NCBI GenBank assembly: GCA_963712165.1
Contig: CAVQGY010000001.1
Span: forward strand, 565,676 to 629,675
Source of the DNA: B10-G9 sp963712165
GTDB lineage: Bacteria; Chloroflexota; Anaerolineae; Anaerolineales; UBA11858
Length of the DNA: 64,000 nt
Direction: 5' to 3'
A program made the position numbers and the translations under genes. The notes under the pieces were generated by a model. The model was not told the DNA's origin. It did no database searches and saw only the letters and a program-made list of their open reading frames with translations. The first letter of the stretch is position 1, and each line of letters begins with the position of its first letter. Of the stretch, positions 28,605 to 38,611 are shown in pieces.

Positions 28605-29948
28605 TCACTTAAGCAGAAACAATTCACCTTTGAACCCCTCATCAACAGTCGCTATGAATAACCCATTTTTTGTAGAGACGATTGAAGAGACCCCTACAAC
28701 GATCACCGAGTCTCGCAATCTGGATTCAAGGTTGTTTTCAACGATCGTAGTTACATATTTGAATGATTCCCCGCCATCCATCGAAATCCAGATCTCGCCC
28801 GTTCCAACGACATCCGGACCAAAGATCGCCTTTGATGCAGATCCAGCAATCAGATTGCCCCAATTATCTACTGCCAATTGGATATCCGCAAATTCAGTAA
28901 AAGAGAATACCTCATACCATGTTCTACCTCTATCTACCGATTTTAGAACCCTTCCCCCAAACGGTTTCTGTGGGTCATTATCGATACCCGTTGAAAAATA
29001 AAGTATGTCCCTGTCCATTATTACTAAACTCTGCCCCACTTCTCCAACCAATCCATAAAAGCCTTCCGGTAAATTATTAATCCTTCGGTCCTCTAAAATT
29101 AATTGCGTAATCTCGCTACTGAAAGACACATTTCCAGGGATATTGGCAATTTCCCATGTCTTCCCATCATCTCTGGAAATCAATAAACCATTAATGAAAT
29201 GGCGATATCCGCTTTCCCATGGCTTTTCACCTTCCAATAAAAAAGCATGATACAGAAAAATATACCAATCACCATTTATATAATCGATCTCCGAGATAGA
29301 TGAAGCCCTCGATAATTGATTTCTCAAGTTTGCAGTTTGCTGATTACTACTAAAATAATTTATACTCTTCCACGATTCACCACTATCCGTACTTAGGATT
29401 AATTCCGCGTTTTTATAGGATCCTGCTAATATAAGTCTTTCACCGGTGGCACTTGTTCCAACTTCAATGGACATTACTCTGTCCCATTCACTATTTGAAT
29501 AGACCAGTTTTCGGGAAATCTTATTGGGATCAGGTAAATTCCTCCCCTCTATAGGAACAGTAATCTTATAAATTTCTGCTGGATATGCTTGACATGCAAG
29601 AATTATCCAATTCCCATTTTCCTCAAATACAATGAAATCTGTTATATCACCTGCATAATCAGTATTTGCCAATGCGCTTCTTCTGCCTTCATCCCAGGCT
29701 ACATGAGTTAGTTTTTTGGGGTCAATGACAAATATAAATCCATTTTCCTCTGTGCTGCCCCAAATTAAACCTCTCGGACCAATTCTTAAATTTCCATAAT
29801 TCAACTCAAAATCATCATGATCTCCGATTTCTAAATCAAGATTCATCACATCTTTATACTCTTTATCACTTAAACTGCAGCAACCGACTATCAACAAACA
29901 CATAATAATGATTTTGATACAGGTAAATAATCTCTTGTTCATTATCAT
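28605..29948 (-). CDS. lipoprotein with Asp-box (BNR) beta-propeller repeats
   Basis: A 447-residue protein with a lipoprotein signal (LLIVGC at about 18-23). The rest is a beta-propeller with Asp-box repeats: STDSGESWKSI, SRDDGKTWEIA, SVDRGRTWYEV and SMDGGESFKYV, spaced as in BNR/sialidase-like and YCF48-like propellers. The sialidase Arg triad and catalytic Tyr are not evident, so a binding or scaffold role on the cell surface is more likely than hydrolysis. It follows the heparinase-like gene in the polysaccharide locus and precedes the broken flippase by 6 nt. An exported surface protein inside such a locus may bind or help assemble the polymer (inference). Confidence 0.72.
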   Translation of the reverse strand: MIMNKRLFTCIKIIIMCLLIVGCCSLSDKEYKDVMNLDLEIGDHDDFELNYGNLRIGPRGLIWGSTEENGFIFVIDPKKLTHVAWDEGRRSALANTDYAGDITDFIVFEENGNWIILACQAYPAEIYKITVPIEGRNLPDPNKISRKLVYSNSEWDRVMSIEVGTSATGERLILAGSYKNAELILSTDSGESWKSINYFSSNQQTANLRNQLSRASSISEIDYINGDWYIFLYHAFLLEGEKPWESGYRHFINGLLISRDDGKTWEIANIPGNVSFSSEITQLILEDRRINNLPEGFYGLVGEVGQSLVIMDRDILYFSTGIDNDPQKPFGGRVLKSVDRGRTWYEVFSFTEFADIQLAVDNWGNLIAGSASKAIFGPDVVGTGEIWISMDGGESFKYVTTIVENNLESRLRDSVIVVGVSSIVSTKNGLFIATVDEGFKGELFLLK

Positions 29949-30040
29949 AGTATCAACAAATACCCAATATTATCCCCAATCCCTACCATCATATTACTGA
30001 TCTCATCTATCTTATCGTTTTATCCAAAGGTTTATCGATC

Positions 30041-30190
30041 AAATCCATGCTATCTCAGTGATTTTTGTCGTCATGCTTTCAGCGCCAGGATTGTTTAGCG
30101 AAAATTCATTTCTTGCCAGAATAATATTCGCTAGATTCCCGGGCATTGGGGCGTTAATGACTTCTCTACCATGGGCCATTGATATCACCG
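30041..30190 (-). other. short open stretch after the heparinase-like gene, possible gene remnant
   Basis: The minus strand is open for about 50 codons up to TGA at 30041-30043 and includes MAHGREVINAPMPGNL and ILARNEFSLNNP. It reads like the end of a protein but I recognise no family, and there is no ribosome site. It may be a 3' stub like the ones at 25705 and 37681, or chance. Confidence 0.25.
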
Positions 30191-30197
30191 CCTGATA

Positions 30198-32195
30198 TCA
30201 ACTTCGAGCTAAGGAAGGACTAATTCGAAAAACCAACTTCCTCGAAGAATGGATATCATTTTTCAATATTATCTTATTACTGAGAATTGTCTGACCATAA
30301 GCATTACTTTGATAAAAAGTATCCAGATCAATACGATCTGCATCACTGCATTCGAGAAAGCCTATATCCTGATCATTGAAAATAATCCGGATTAATTGAT
30401 CTTCCAGGGTAACACCCAGGTCATGATTCAAGTGGAGAATTCTTTCTATAGTGTGAGAGCTGTTACATTTGAGATTGTCATCACAAATTAAATCTCCGGA
30501 GGCTATATTAAATTGCAGCTTACGCTTATGCATGACGGGATCATCAAGTTTTGCATAACCATAATGCTCTCCCTGGATAATAACCATTGACCCTTGAATA
30601 TGCTTTTCAACACTGGAGGGGTCAGCTTCATTTGAGATCCGCCAATGACCCAAAAAATCAGCCATTTCTATCTCATCAACACGCACCGCATTGTGAGAAT
30701 AGGTGCTACGATATTGAAGGTGTGTATCCAGGTCTCCTGTGTAAGTAGGAGTGCCAGGATCTATAACAATTGGTTTTTTATCTATGCACAGCTCAAAACT
30801 AAACAGGTCATTATGGCCATGCCCTCCCCTTCCCTTTAAACCAACTTCACCATAATCAGCAAAAAGATAGTGCCGATCGTTCTTGGCAATAAAGAAACCT
30901 CCTACAGGAAATTGGTCATATGCTCCATCAGCTGTATTGGGTATCCGTTCTTTTACGTTTGCGGATACTCCCGTTGCACCAAATAATAATGGTGGAGCGG
31001 AGGATAATCTCATATTTTCTAAAATATTGGGTTCTGAAAAATAAGCAGTCCCCAGTGACAAGATAGTTGAATGATCCCTGATTTGGAAAGGGTCAAAATT
31101 AAATATTCTAGCACTATCATTGTCTCCAATATTGGGTGCCAAACCATCTGGCCGAATATAGGCCCTGATAAATTGAATTGCCAGTTCTATCCTGTACCTT
31201 GCCTCTTCACAAACGGTGTACTTTTCTTTGTCAAGTACCGCCAATCCTAAAAAACAAAGCTCAGTTACAAGTCTGTGATAAGGGACTGATTTTTCAAAAT
31301 TCACTCCATCTGGAAGAATCTGAAGCAGGATTTCTCCTTCAAATCTATCTTGTGCATAAGCAAACCATTTATTTGCAGGAGGATAAACATCCTTCAGAAG
31401 GTGTCCGGCGAATAACAGCGCAACGATATTGGCCAAATAATGATTACCACGGATATCTGAATATTCAATTTTCTTGAATATATACTCTGCGTGGATCGTT
31501 ATCATCTCTACGATTTTCATCAAATCCACAGGTTTGATAGAAGGACTTCCTGCTAATAACAGAAAAACGAATCCAAGATTGATAATCCGGATCGAGCATT
31601 CCATAGGATACCAGTTGACCGATTTCGCTACTGGATTCTGCTCTGACCAATCCTGAATGCTACTCACACAGTAATCTTTCCATTTCGTGTCATCCGATAC
31701 AAGAGCTAGTTCCCCAACAGGGATTAGAAATCCCATTCTAGATAACTCCCATGGAAATTTGACATCGTAGGGTGAAGATTTTTCACTCTTATAAAACTGG
31801 TAGCTCCCCTTTCCTGTTTCCCAGACATGATCAAAACGCCAATCTTTATTCCAGGGGAGCCCATCCCCAGACTCCATCAAATCATATTCCTCTTCAAATA
31901 TAGATATTCTTCCGGTAAGGGTTTTTTCAGCTATGGCGAGTATTTGACTGTACCAGTTTGAATTGTCATTCACCCATAACAGAAATTCCCGTATAGTGCC
32001 AGGAGAAATTATATAGTCTCCACCATCGAAGCTTTCTTTCCACAACGCACACTTATCGTCTGTCCAGAATCTCTGAATATTGGATAGCCTATTCTCCCAA
32101 TAATTAGTCATTTTGGCATATATCGAAAATATATGTTGAAACAGCCTAAATATGATTACATCTAGCGGTTTCTCAAGAATTCTTCTCAATATCAT
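30198..32195 (-). CDS. heparinase II/III-like protein
   Basis: A 665-residue protein: an alpha-helical toroid (to about 400; includes IRGNHYLANIVALLFAGHLL near 235 and EKSVPYHRLVTELCFLGLA) and a C-terminal heparinase II/III beta domain (GRGGHGHNDLFSFEL near 455-470, PIVIDPGTPTYTGDL, YSHNAVRVDEIEM). Classical members are lyases of uronic-acid polymers such as heparan sulfate or alginate. There is no signal peptide, so it would be cytoplasmic; in polysaccharide loci such proteins may trim or modify the nascent chain rather than degrade food. It fits the uronate, epimerase and sulfotransferase genes in this locus. Intact; 5 nt after the wecB stop. Confidence 0.82.
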   Translation of the reverse strand: MILRRILEKPLDVIIFRLFQHIFSIYAKMTNYWENRLSNIQRFWTDDKCALWKESFDGGDYIISPGTIREFLLWVNDNSNWYSQILAIAEKTLTGRISIFEEEYDLMESGDGLPWNKDWRFDHVWETGKGSYQFYKSEKSSPYDVKFPWELSRMGFLIPVGELALVSDDTKWKDYCVSSIQDWSEQNPVAKSVNWYPMECSIRIINLGFVFLLLAGSPSIKPVDLMKIVEMITIHAEYIFKKIEYSDIRGNHYLANIVALLFAGHLLKDVYPPANKWFAYAQDRFEGEILLQILPDGVNFEKSVPYHRLVTELCFLGLAVLDKEKYTVCEEARYRIELAIQFIRAYIRPDGLAPNIGDNDSARIFNFDPFQIRDHSTILSLGTAYFSEPNILENMRLSSAPPLLFGATGVSANVKERIPNTADGAYDQFPVGGFFIAKNDRHYLFADYGEVGLKGRGGHGHNDLFSFELCIDKKPIVIDPGTPTYTGDLDTHLQYRSTYSHNAVRVDEIEMADFLGHWRISNEADPSSVEKHIQGSMVIIQGEHYGYAKLDDPVMHKRKLQFNIASGDLICDDNLKCNSSHTIERILHLNHDLGVTLEDQLIRIIFNDQDIGFLECSDADRIDLDTFYQSNAYGQTILSNKIILKNDIHSSRKLVFRISPSLARS

Positions 32196-32200
32196 ATAAA

Positions 32201-33327
32201 CTAATTCTGGTCAGCCCGGTCAATAATTCGCTTAATGATATACTCCGCGGCATTTCCATCCCCATATGGATTAACTGATTTGGCCATCTTTGTATAAGCG
32301 TCATCATCATTCAGTAGATGCTGAATAGAACTAAAAATCCTTTCACGATCAGTACCGATCAATTTCACCGGGCCAGCAGTTATACCTTCAGGTCTTTCCG
32401 TTTTTTCTCTTAAAACCAGAACCGGTTTTCCTAATCCCGGAGCCTCCTCCTGAATCCCGCCAGAGTCAGTTACAACCAGATAGCACCTCTTCATCAGATG
32501 CACCAGAGGCAGGTAATCCAAGGGTTCAATTAAACTGAAATTCTTCACACCTTCCAGTATTGGGAAAACCGTATTGACCACGTTGGGATTGGGATGCACT
32601 GGATAAACCAGATGAATCTCATCCCGGTATTCCTCGGCAATTACCTTAGCGCAACACAGATATTCTCCAGTGGCTCACCGAAGTTCTCCCGCCTGTGGGC
32701 GGTGACCAGGATGATCCTTTTCTGCCAGGGGATGCCTGCCAGGGGACTGTTCTCCAGTTCAAAGGGCATCTCCGCTGCCATCAGCAGGGCGTCTATCACC
32801 GTGTTCCCGGTGACATGAATTGTCTCTGGATCCACACCTTCAGCCAGGAGGTTGTCTTTGGCTGTATCTGTGGGCGCAAAGTGCATATCCGCAACTACGC
32901 TGGCAATCTGGCGATTGATCTCTTCTGGAAAAGGCTGCCATTTATCGACGGGTGCGCAATCCTGCCTCGACATGGCCCACCTTCACACGATGGTAATAAG
33001 CCGCCAGACAGGCGGCCATCACCGTGGTGGTATCCCCCTGCACCAGAACCCAATCTGGCTGCTCTTTTTCGAATACCGGGTCCAGGGCGGTGAATACCCG
33101 GGAGGTTAAGCCGCTTAAGGTCTGCCCCTCCCGCATCAGGTCCAGATCGTGATCCGGGCTGATTTCAAACAAGTCCAGGACCTGATCCAACATCTGGCGG
33201 TGCTGGGCGGTCACACAAACCACCGATTGAAATTTGTCCGGATGTTTTTCAAGTTCTTAATAACCGGAGCCATTTTGATGGCTTCTGGCCGGGTACCAAA
33301 GATGGAGAGGATTTTTTTAATATTCAT
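32201..33327 (-). pseudogene. wecB: UDP-GlcNAc 2-epimerase (non-hydrolysing) with three indels
   Basis: Makes UDP-ManNAc from UDP-GlcNAc. The parts read, in order: ATG 33327 with SIFGTRPEAIKMAPVI; VCVTAQHRQMLDQVLDLF, VLVQGDTTTVMAACLAAYY, GHVEAGLRTR; KWQPFPEEINRQIAS, VTGNTVIDALL, ILVTAHRRENFGEPLENI; VYPVHPNPNV, VTDSGGIQEEAPGLGKPVLVLRE, NPYGDGNAAEYI. One base is missing near 33255, one extra C lies near 32950 and one base is missing near 32648; repairing these gives about 375 residues, the normal length, with all motifs present. Because nothing else is damaged, sequence error is likely. WecC is three genes upstream, so the pair would supply UDP-ManNAcA. Confidence 0.82.
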
Positions 33328-33452
33328 TATTTATTGGAATACTCCTAGATTATTAATAGATCCAGAAGAAAATTCATAAAATCCTAGTTAGATTAATTTT
33401 TCAACTGTTTGTTAATGCAATTATTGGGAATGGTTGTTTTAGCAATTTTAGG

Positions 33453-34623
33453 TCACACATTTGATTTTAGTGCCTTTGTATAATAGTTATTTGACTCACA
33501 TAACAAAAAGATGAGTGCGATAAATGTGGCACCATCTCCCATGTTTAACCAAAAAATATTATAAAAAAAAGACATAGCAGTAATTAAGAAAAATATTGAT
33601 ACCCTAAAACGATAATGAGAAGAATTAGCACGATATCTCGGTGGAAAAAAGAGGAACCAATAAAAATAACTTAATAATGAAAATGGAATCCCATATTGTA
33701 ATGCCATATCAAGAAAAGAATTGTGAGTACCGTAATCTCTATTCTCAAGCAGCCCCATGCCTGTTATTGTCTGAACATTCCCTTTACCAAATATACTAAC
33801 TTTCAGATCATTGAGACGCGCAATAGCATTCTGCCAAATATAGAATCTCCCTGAAGATATATCTAATCTTTTGATTAAATATGGATAAAACAATTCATCC
33901 TTAAACAAAAATATGAGTACGCTGACAAAAATAACTGATGAAATGGCTAAATATACTTTCGTTTTTAACTCCAAGTTCGATAAAAAAAACAAAATCAATA
34001 TTAATAGAATCAATGATGCTCTAGATCCTGATGCAACGATAAATCCAGTAAATATGATAACAAGTAATATTCTTTTTTTTATTAACAGCGAAACACAAAA
34101 AGCGATTAACAAATAATATGCAAATACTCCAGAATTCAACGGATAACCAATTCTGCTATAGGGATTAATCTCCGTAACATGAAAATAAGTTGCTACCGCG
34201 ATAAGACAGATAGCGAATAATATGTATAAATCACTTAGTATCTTAAAGAATGTTGAATTTAGAAAATTTGATATTTTTGGAAAGAGAACCAATAAATTGA
34301 AACTAAAAATAGAAAGCGCAATCAATCTAAAAACATCATTGATATCTGCGCTATTGATCATCAAACTCAATATAGGAAAAAGAAGGAAAATGATGAATGA
34401 TATGAGTCGCCCAATGAAATTGCTGTTAACACTTGAGATTTCACGAAAAAATACTGCTCCCATAAAAATAGAAAAAGAAACTTGAATGATTCCAAATAGA
34501 ATATTGATTAGATTTGAAGAGATTGTAGTTGTCGTGCGGAACATTAATAATAAATACAAATGGCAAGAACATAAAGAAAAAAATATATATTGAAAATATT
34601 TCAGACTTGGTTATTTTCCTCAT
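33453..34623 (-). CDS. O-antigen polymerase/ligase-like membrane protein, one frameshift near 34540
   Basis: A very AT-rich gene for about 390 residues with about 11-12 hydrophobic segments. It starts MRKITKSEIFSIYIFFFMF at 34623; the frame changes near 34540 and continues as SSNLINILFGIIQVSFSIF to the stop at 33453. The Wzy-type signature is FGKGNVQTITG followed by YGTHNSFLDMALQYGIPF (about 280-310), the loop with the conserved His. It would polymerise lipid-linked repeat units outside the membrane. Other ligase/polymerase-like genes of a different subgroup lie at 61017-63748. Low GC is usual for wzy genes. Confidence 0.72.
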
Positions 34624-34776
34624 ATGCTTGATGGAGAACTAATATAGGAAAAAAAAATTTCATAGGCTTTATAGGGATTCAGCGCTTGATCAATGCAATT
34701 CAATTACAACATTTCCATTAATATCTATTCAAATTTCACCATCCTTCACAAAGCAAACAAGAAGGTTCCACAAAGG

Positions 34777-36102
34777 TCAATCTCTTCCGTTGCCAAGAAC
34801 TTTGATTTGATATTTTTCTTTCTTCCATAATTCGCGGTCAATTACATTCTTGGTGTCAAGAATAAATTTCCCTCTCACAGGTACGGTAATATCGTTGGGA
34901 TTTAAGTCATAAAATTGGTGATGGTCAACTAAAAAAATAATCCCATCAGTATCAATTATCGCATCCTCGAATTTTTCAACCAAAAATGGATATTTATCGT
35001 ATTTATCTTTCCTGATGTATGGATCGTATACTTTGATATTTACACCATAATCTACCAATAAGTTTATAACGTCTAATGCTGGACTCTCGCGGATATCATC
35101 CACGTCTGGTTTATACGTCATCCCAAGGACTGCGAAGGTTCTCCCTTTTAATGTGTCAAATTCATCTCGGAGAAGCTGGAAAACAAATGCCGGCTGGCTG
35201 TCGTTTACTAGGCGGGCCTGGTGAATGAGCTGGGCTTCCCGGGGTGCTTTTTCCACGAAGAACCAGGGATCCACGCTGATGCAGTGCCCACCTACACCGG
35301 GGCCAGGCTGGAGGATCTCCACCCGGGGGTGGCGGTTGGCTATTTCAATTGCTTCCCAGACATCCACCTGGAATTTTTCCGCCAGCCGGGAGAACTCGTT
35401 GGCGGCCGCGATGTTGATATCCCGGTAGGTGTTCTCCATCAACTTCACCATTTCAGCCGTGGTGGCATCCGTGCAGACGATCTCACTTTCCACAAAACAT
35501 TCATATAAAGCCTTCCCGGCTTCAGCGGAAGCGGGATCGATCCCGCCGATCACCCGCGAATTGTGGACCAGCTCGTGCAGGATCCGGCCCGGCAGCACCC
35601 GCTCCGGCGAGTAGGCCAGCATGTAGTCCTTTCCAGCCTCCAGACCTGACCGCTCCAAAATGGGGCGGACCAAATCCTTGGTTGTCCGGGGGGGCGAGGT
35701 GGCTTCCAGGATGATCAGATTGCCAGCTTCCAGATGCGGGAGGATCGACTCTGCCGCCGCTACCACGTAGCGCATATCAGCTTTTTTCTCGGGTGTGATG
35801 GGCGTGGGGACGGCGATGATAAAGATATCGCTTTTCCGGGGAGAGCTGCTTACCTGCAGATTTCCAGAACCTATCGCAGCGCCCACGATGGTCTTCAATC
35901 CCGGTTCTTCAATATGGACTTCACCGTTTTTGAGGATCTCCACCACTTCCTGGTTGACATCCACCCCCAGGACCCGCAATCCGTGGGTGGCGAACATGCA
36001 GGCTGTTGGCAGGCCGATATACCCCATACCCAGCACACACACCTCAGCTTCCTGGTTTTTGATTTTGAGGATCAATATTTCATGGGTTTCATTAGTCGTC
36101 AT
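34777..36102 (-). CDS. wecC: UDP-N-acetyl-hexosamine 6-dehydrogenase (WecC/WbpA family)
   Basis: About 441 residues from ATG 36102; an in-frame TTG at 36162 would add 20 residues without homology. Motifs: CVLGMGYIGLPTACMFA (NAD-binding, near 20), VPTPI, YSPERVLPG, NTYRDINIAAANEFSRLAE, the catalytic-Cys loop PGPGVGGHCISVDPWFF (near 255), GMTYKPDVDDIRESPA. The GGHCISVDPWF form is typical of UDP-ManNAc dehydrogenase (WecC) and its WbpA relatives. With wecB downstream it would make UDP-ManNAcA; it could also serve the WbpB/E/D/I pathway at the other end of the locus, which lacks its own dehydrogenase in this window. The gene follows the Wzz-like gene. Confidence 0.86.
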   Translation of the reverse strand: MTTNETHEILILKIKNQEAEVCVLGMGYIGLPTACMFATHGLRVLGVDVNQEVVEILKNGEVHIEEPGLKTIVGAAIGSGNLQVSSSPRKSDIFIIAVPTPITPEKKADMRYVVAAAESILPHLEAGNLIILEATSPPRTTKDLVRPILERSGLEAGKDYMLAYSPERVLPGRILHELVHNSRVIGGIDPASAEAGKALYECFVESEIVCTDATTAEMVKLMENTYRDINIAAANEFSRLAEKFQVDVWEAIEIANRHPRVEILQPGPGVGGHCISVDPWFFVEKAPREAQLIHQARLVNDSQPAFVFQLLRDEFDTLKGRTFAVLGMTYKPDVDDIRESPALDVINLLVDYGVNIKVYDPYIRKDKYDKYPFLVEKFEDAIIDTDGIIFLVDHHQFYDLNPNDITVPVRGKFILDTKNVIDRELWKKEKYQIKVLGNGRD

Positions 36103-36179
36103 AAGATTCTCTATGATATGAGCTTGGACAAAGCAAGTCCATTCACTCTCATCGGAGGACAATTATAGAATACCTGTTA

Positions 36180-37407
36180 TCAATCTGTGCTCTCTTTACT
36201 CCACCAATCCTTGAAAAGAACTCCACCTACCGCAAGCATTCCCCCTATCACGACAGCAAGGGCAGTGTTCAGGAGAGCATTTGGGCTGCTCGGATCAATG
36301 GGCTCTACTGCCTGCGCTCCAATCCGGGCCGGCCGCTCTTCCTGGGCTACGGTGATGCGAGATGCCTCCAGCTGGCTGCTGAGGGCAGTATAGGCCTGGC
36401 GGGCCAGGTCCCGCTCCTGGGTAAGCTGCTCTACCTTAAATCTTTCCGCTTCCCAGCGGGAAGATATCTCCCCGATACCGTCCTGGATGAACCTGATCTC
36501 CATTTCAAATCCTACGATCTGCTCCTCCAGGGCTTTGATCAACCCCAGGAGCGCCACGCGTCCTTCCTCAGCTGGGTAATCGATCCCCATGATCTGATTC
36601 CCCTCTACCTGGAATTGCATGCCGCTGATCCCCCCTGCCGCTCGCTGCTGGAGAGCTATGATCGATAAAGTAGTCCCGGTGGCCAAGGTTCACGCCAGTG
36701 TCTTCAAGGCCCAATTGGGAAAGCAAGGCTTTAACATCACTGATCAACAAGAGGTTCCCCTCCACCCGATCCAGGTATCTGGCCAACGCTCTCTTCTCCT
36801 CGCTCAGTTCCACCTCCAATGCATACACCTGGCTCTCCGGCAAAAAGGTTTCCAGCGCTTCCTGGGCAGAAGACCAGTCAATCATTGCCCTTGCGGCATC
36901 ACTTTCCAGGTTTTCCAGTGTTTCTTGACTGGTACCGTAAAGCTCATTCAATCTTTCTGAAAGCGCCGCTGCCCAGGCATTGGCGGCTTTCGCGGCCAGG
37001 GTTGGGTCCTCAGACGTGACCTGCAGCCGCAGCTGGCCCTCGCCTTGCATCAGAGCAGCTACTTCAATAGTTTGTTGTTCCTTGAGGTCCGTAATTCCCA
37101 ACTGTTCAAATACCTGCTCTTGAAATTCCGCCGCTTCGGCCAGCTCTGCCAGACCGCTGGTCTCCAGCTGGACCGGGTTAGCCTGGATGCTGGTCTCAAA
37201 TTCAGTCCTCAGCACAGGTTCTGTAATAGTGACAAAGGACGCAGACTGATATCGTTCCGGTACCAGATAGCTGCTAACCAAAAAAGCGACTAACCCGGCC
37301 ATGATTGTGACCCCCAGGATGATCCATTTTTTAGCCCAGAGGGTCCGAATCAGCTCTCTGAGATCAATTACTTCTTCTATATAGAGTGTTTCTCTTTTTT
37401 CAGTCAT
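36180..37407 (-). CDS. Wzz/chain-length-determinant family protein, one frameshift near 36690
   Basis: Polysaccharide co-polymerase that controls chain length at the membrane. From ATG 37407: IEEVIDLRELIRTLWAKKW, first membrane helix at about 31-50 (IILGVTIMAGLVAFLVSSYL), the Wzz domain (VPERYQSASFVTI...), a coiled-coil middle region, then in another frame LSIIALQQRAAGGISGMQF to a second membrane helix near the C-terminus (ALAVVIGGMLAVGGVLF). Removing one G from TTGGCC near 36690 joins the frames (TGVNLATGTTLS) to about 408 residues. There is no kinase domain. A strong ribosome site (GAGGGA) precedes the ATG and an extended -10 promoter lies upstream. Confidence 0.82.
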
Positions 37408-37452
37408 AAGCTTCCCTCACCCTTTCGTCCCTGGCATCTTCCCTACTTCTGT

Positions 37453-37461
37453 ATCATACCA
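37453..37461 (-). promoter_or_regulatory. candidate extended -10 promoter of the Wzz-like gene
   Basis: The minus strand reads TGGTATGAT, an extended -10 (TGn plus TATGAT), about 45 nt before the ATG at 37407. No clear -35, as is common with extended -10 promoters. The gap upstream and the gene's strong ribosome site support a new transcription start here. Confidence 0.4.
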
Positions 37462-37680
37462 TTACCATGCAGATTATTTTCCTAAATAAACGCTGCTCAT
37501 CTGCCTATCAAAAAATCATGGGGATGAGGGGCCGGATTGTTGGGTTGCTGCTGGAAACTTCAAGATCTGGCAATCACCACAGCGGGCAACCGGAGAGCAG
37601 AGGACCATCCCATGATGGATCGTTCCGGGTATGCAAGAGGAGAATTAAGACTGGGAGTTCGCCACAGAAGGCGCGAATTC

Positions 37681-37917
37681 TTATGATTTGAGGGAAGAGA
37701 GGACTGCCTGAATTAATATCATAATGTCCCTGAGAAGGGAGATATTTTCCAGGTATTCCAGATCCAGGGAGAGTTTTTCTGGTAATATTTCCTCAAAGTA
37801 GATTTTGTCAATCATTTCCGCCAGTACATCAGCCAGAATAATTTCTTCGTGTCTAAACTTCACAGCTGCCGAGCTGGCAATTCCAGGGAGGAAAGAAAGG
37901 AACCTCTCCTGATAGGA
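37681..37917 (-). pseudogene. 3' stub of a PglC-like sugar-1-phosphate transferase gene
   Basis: The minus strand reads ERFLSFLPGIASSAAVKFRH, then about 55 more codons to the stop at 37681, ending LLRDIMILIQAVLSSLKS. This matches the C-terminal 80 residues of the intact transferase at 40721-41329 (RKVLSVLPGIASTAAVKFRH...ILYGAVTTVLKS), at about half identity. A TGA directly upstream and the lack of the N-terminal two-thirds show that only the end remains. It is a diverged relative rather than a recent copy, left behind by replacement or deletion. Confidence 0.72.
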
Positions 37918-38050
37918 TCAATAATTCTTTATGCAAAATGCTATTCGTCAACTAAAAATGATCTCCATCGAATAACTCTGCATAGGATGACATATTCCGA
38001 TGTTGAAAATCTGAGTTTCAGATAGATCGCTGGATGTCTAAATCATTTAG

Positions 38051-38464
38051 TCATTTTCCTTCTTTTAGTTGCTCAAACAAGACTTTTGCTTCCCCCTCGA
38101 TACATATATCATTATTTTGGTTCTTACATATTGTCTCAAAAGTCAAAATGGGTTTTTCTTCCCTGATATTTATCAGTGTAACCTGCGCTGTAATTGTATC
38201 CCCGGGAAAGACTGGTGATAAAAACTTTAAACTTTGACTCAAAAAGATTGTCCCTGCACCGGGCAACCGTGTACCTAATACAGCTGAAATCAAAGCCCCA
38301 CCCCACATGCCATGTGCGATACACCGCCCAAATCTTGATTTTTTTGCAAAACTTTCATCCAAATGAATGGGATTATTATCTCCGACAACCTCAGCGAAAT
38401 CCCTAATATCCTCATCCGTTATAGTTCTTGATAATGCTGCATTGTCACCTACTTTAAAATCCAT
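38051..38464 (-). CDS. MaoC-family dehydratase (hot-dog fold)
   Basis: A 137-residue protein from ATG 38464 (ribosome site AAAGGGA; an in-frame TTG lies 18 nt upstream). The hydratase motif is clear: DFAEVVGDNNPIHLDESFAK (about 24-43) with the catalytic Asp and His, then GRCIAHGMWGGALISAVLG and FLSQSLKFLSPVFPGDTI. Family members hydrate enoyl-CoA to (R)-3-hydroxyacyl-CoA. Inside a polysaccharide locus, beside an acyltransferase and a sulfotransferase, it could supply a hydroxyacyl group for the glycan, but it may also be a passenger. Intact. Confidence 0.82.
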   Translation of the reverse strand: MDFKVGDNAALSRTITDEDIRDFAEVVGDNNPIHLDESFAKKSRFGRCIAHGMWGGALISAVLGTRLPGAGTIFLSQSLKFLSPVFPGDTITAQVTLINIREEKPILTFETICKNQNNDICIEGEAKVLFEQLKEGK

Positions 38465-38611
38465 AATTCTATCCCTTTTCAATCTCCTAATTGCAGATCT
38501 TAACTTTCTAATAGGATGCCTTTTTCCAATTTTTCTTTAGAAAAAAGATTGATTGGAACCATGTACCTCAGTATAACAATCTCCAGCCAGAAAAGATGGG
38601 GAGTATTCTGA

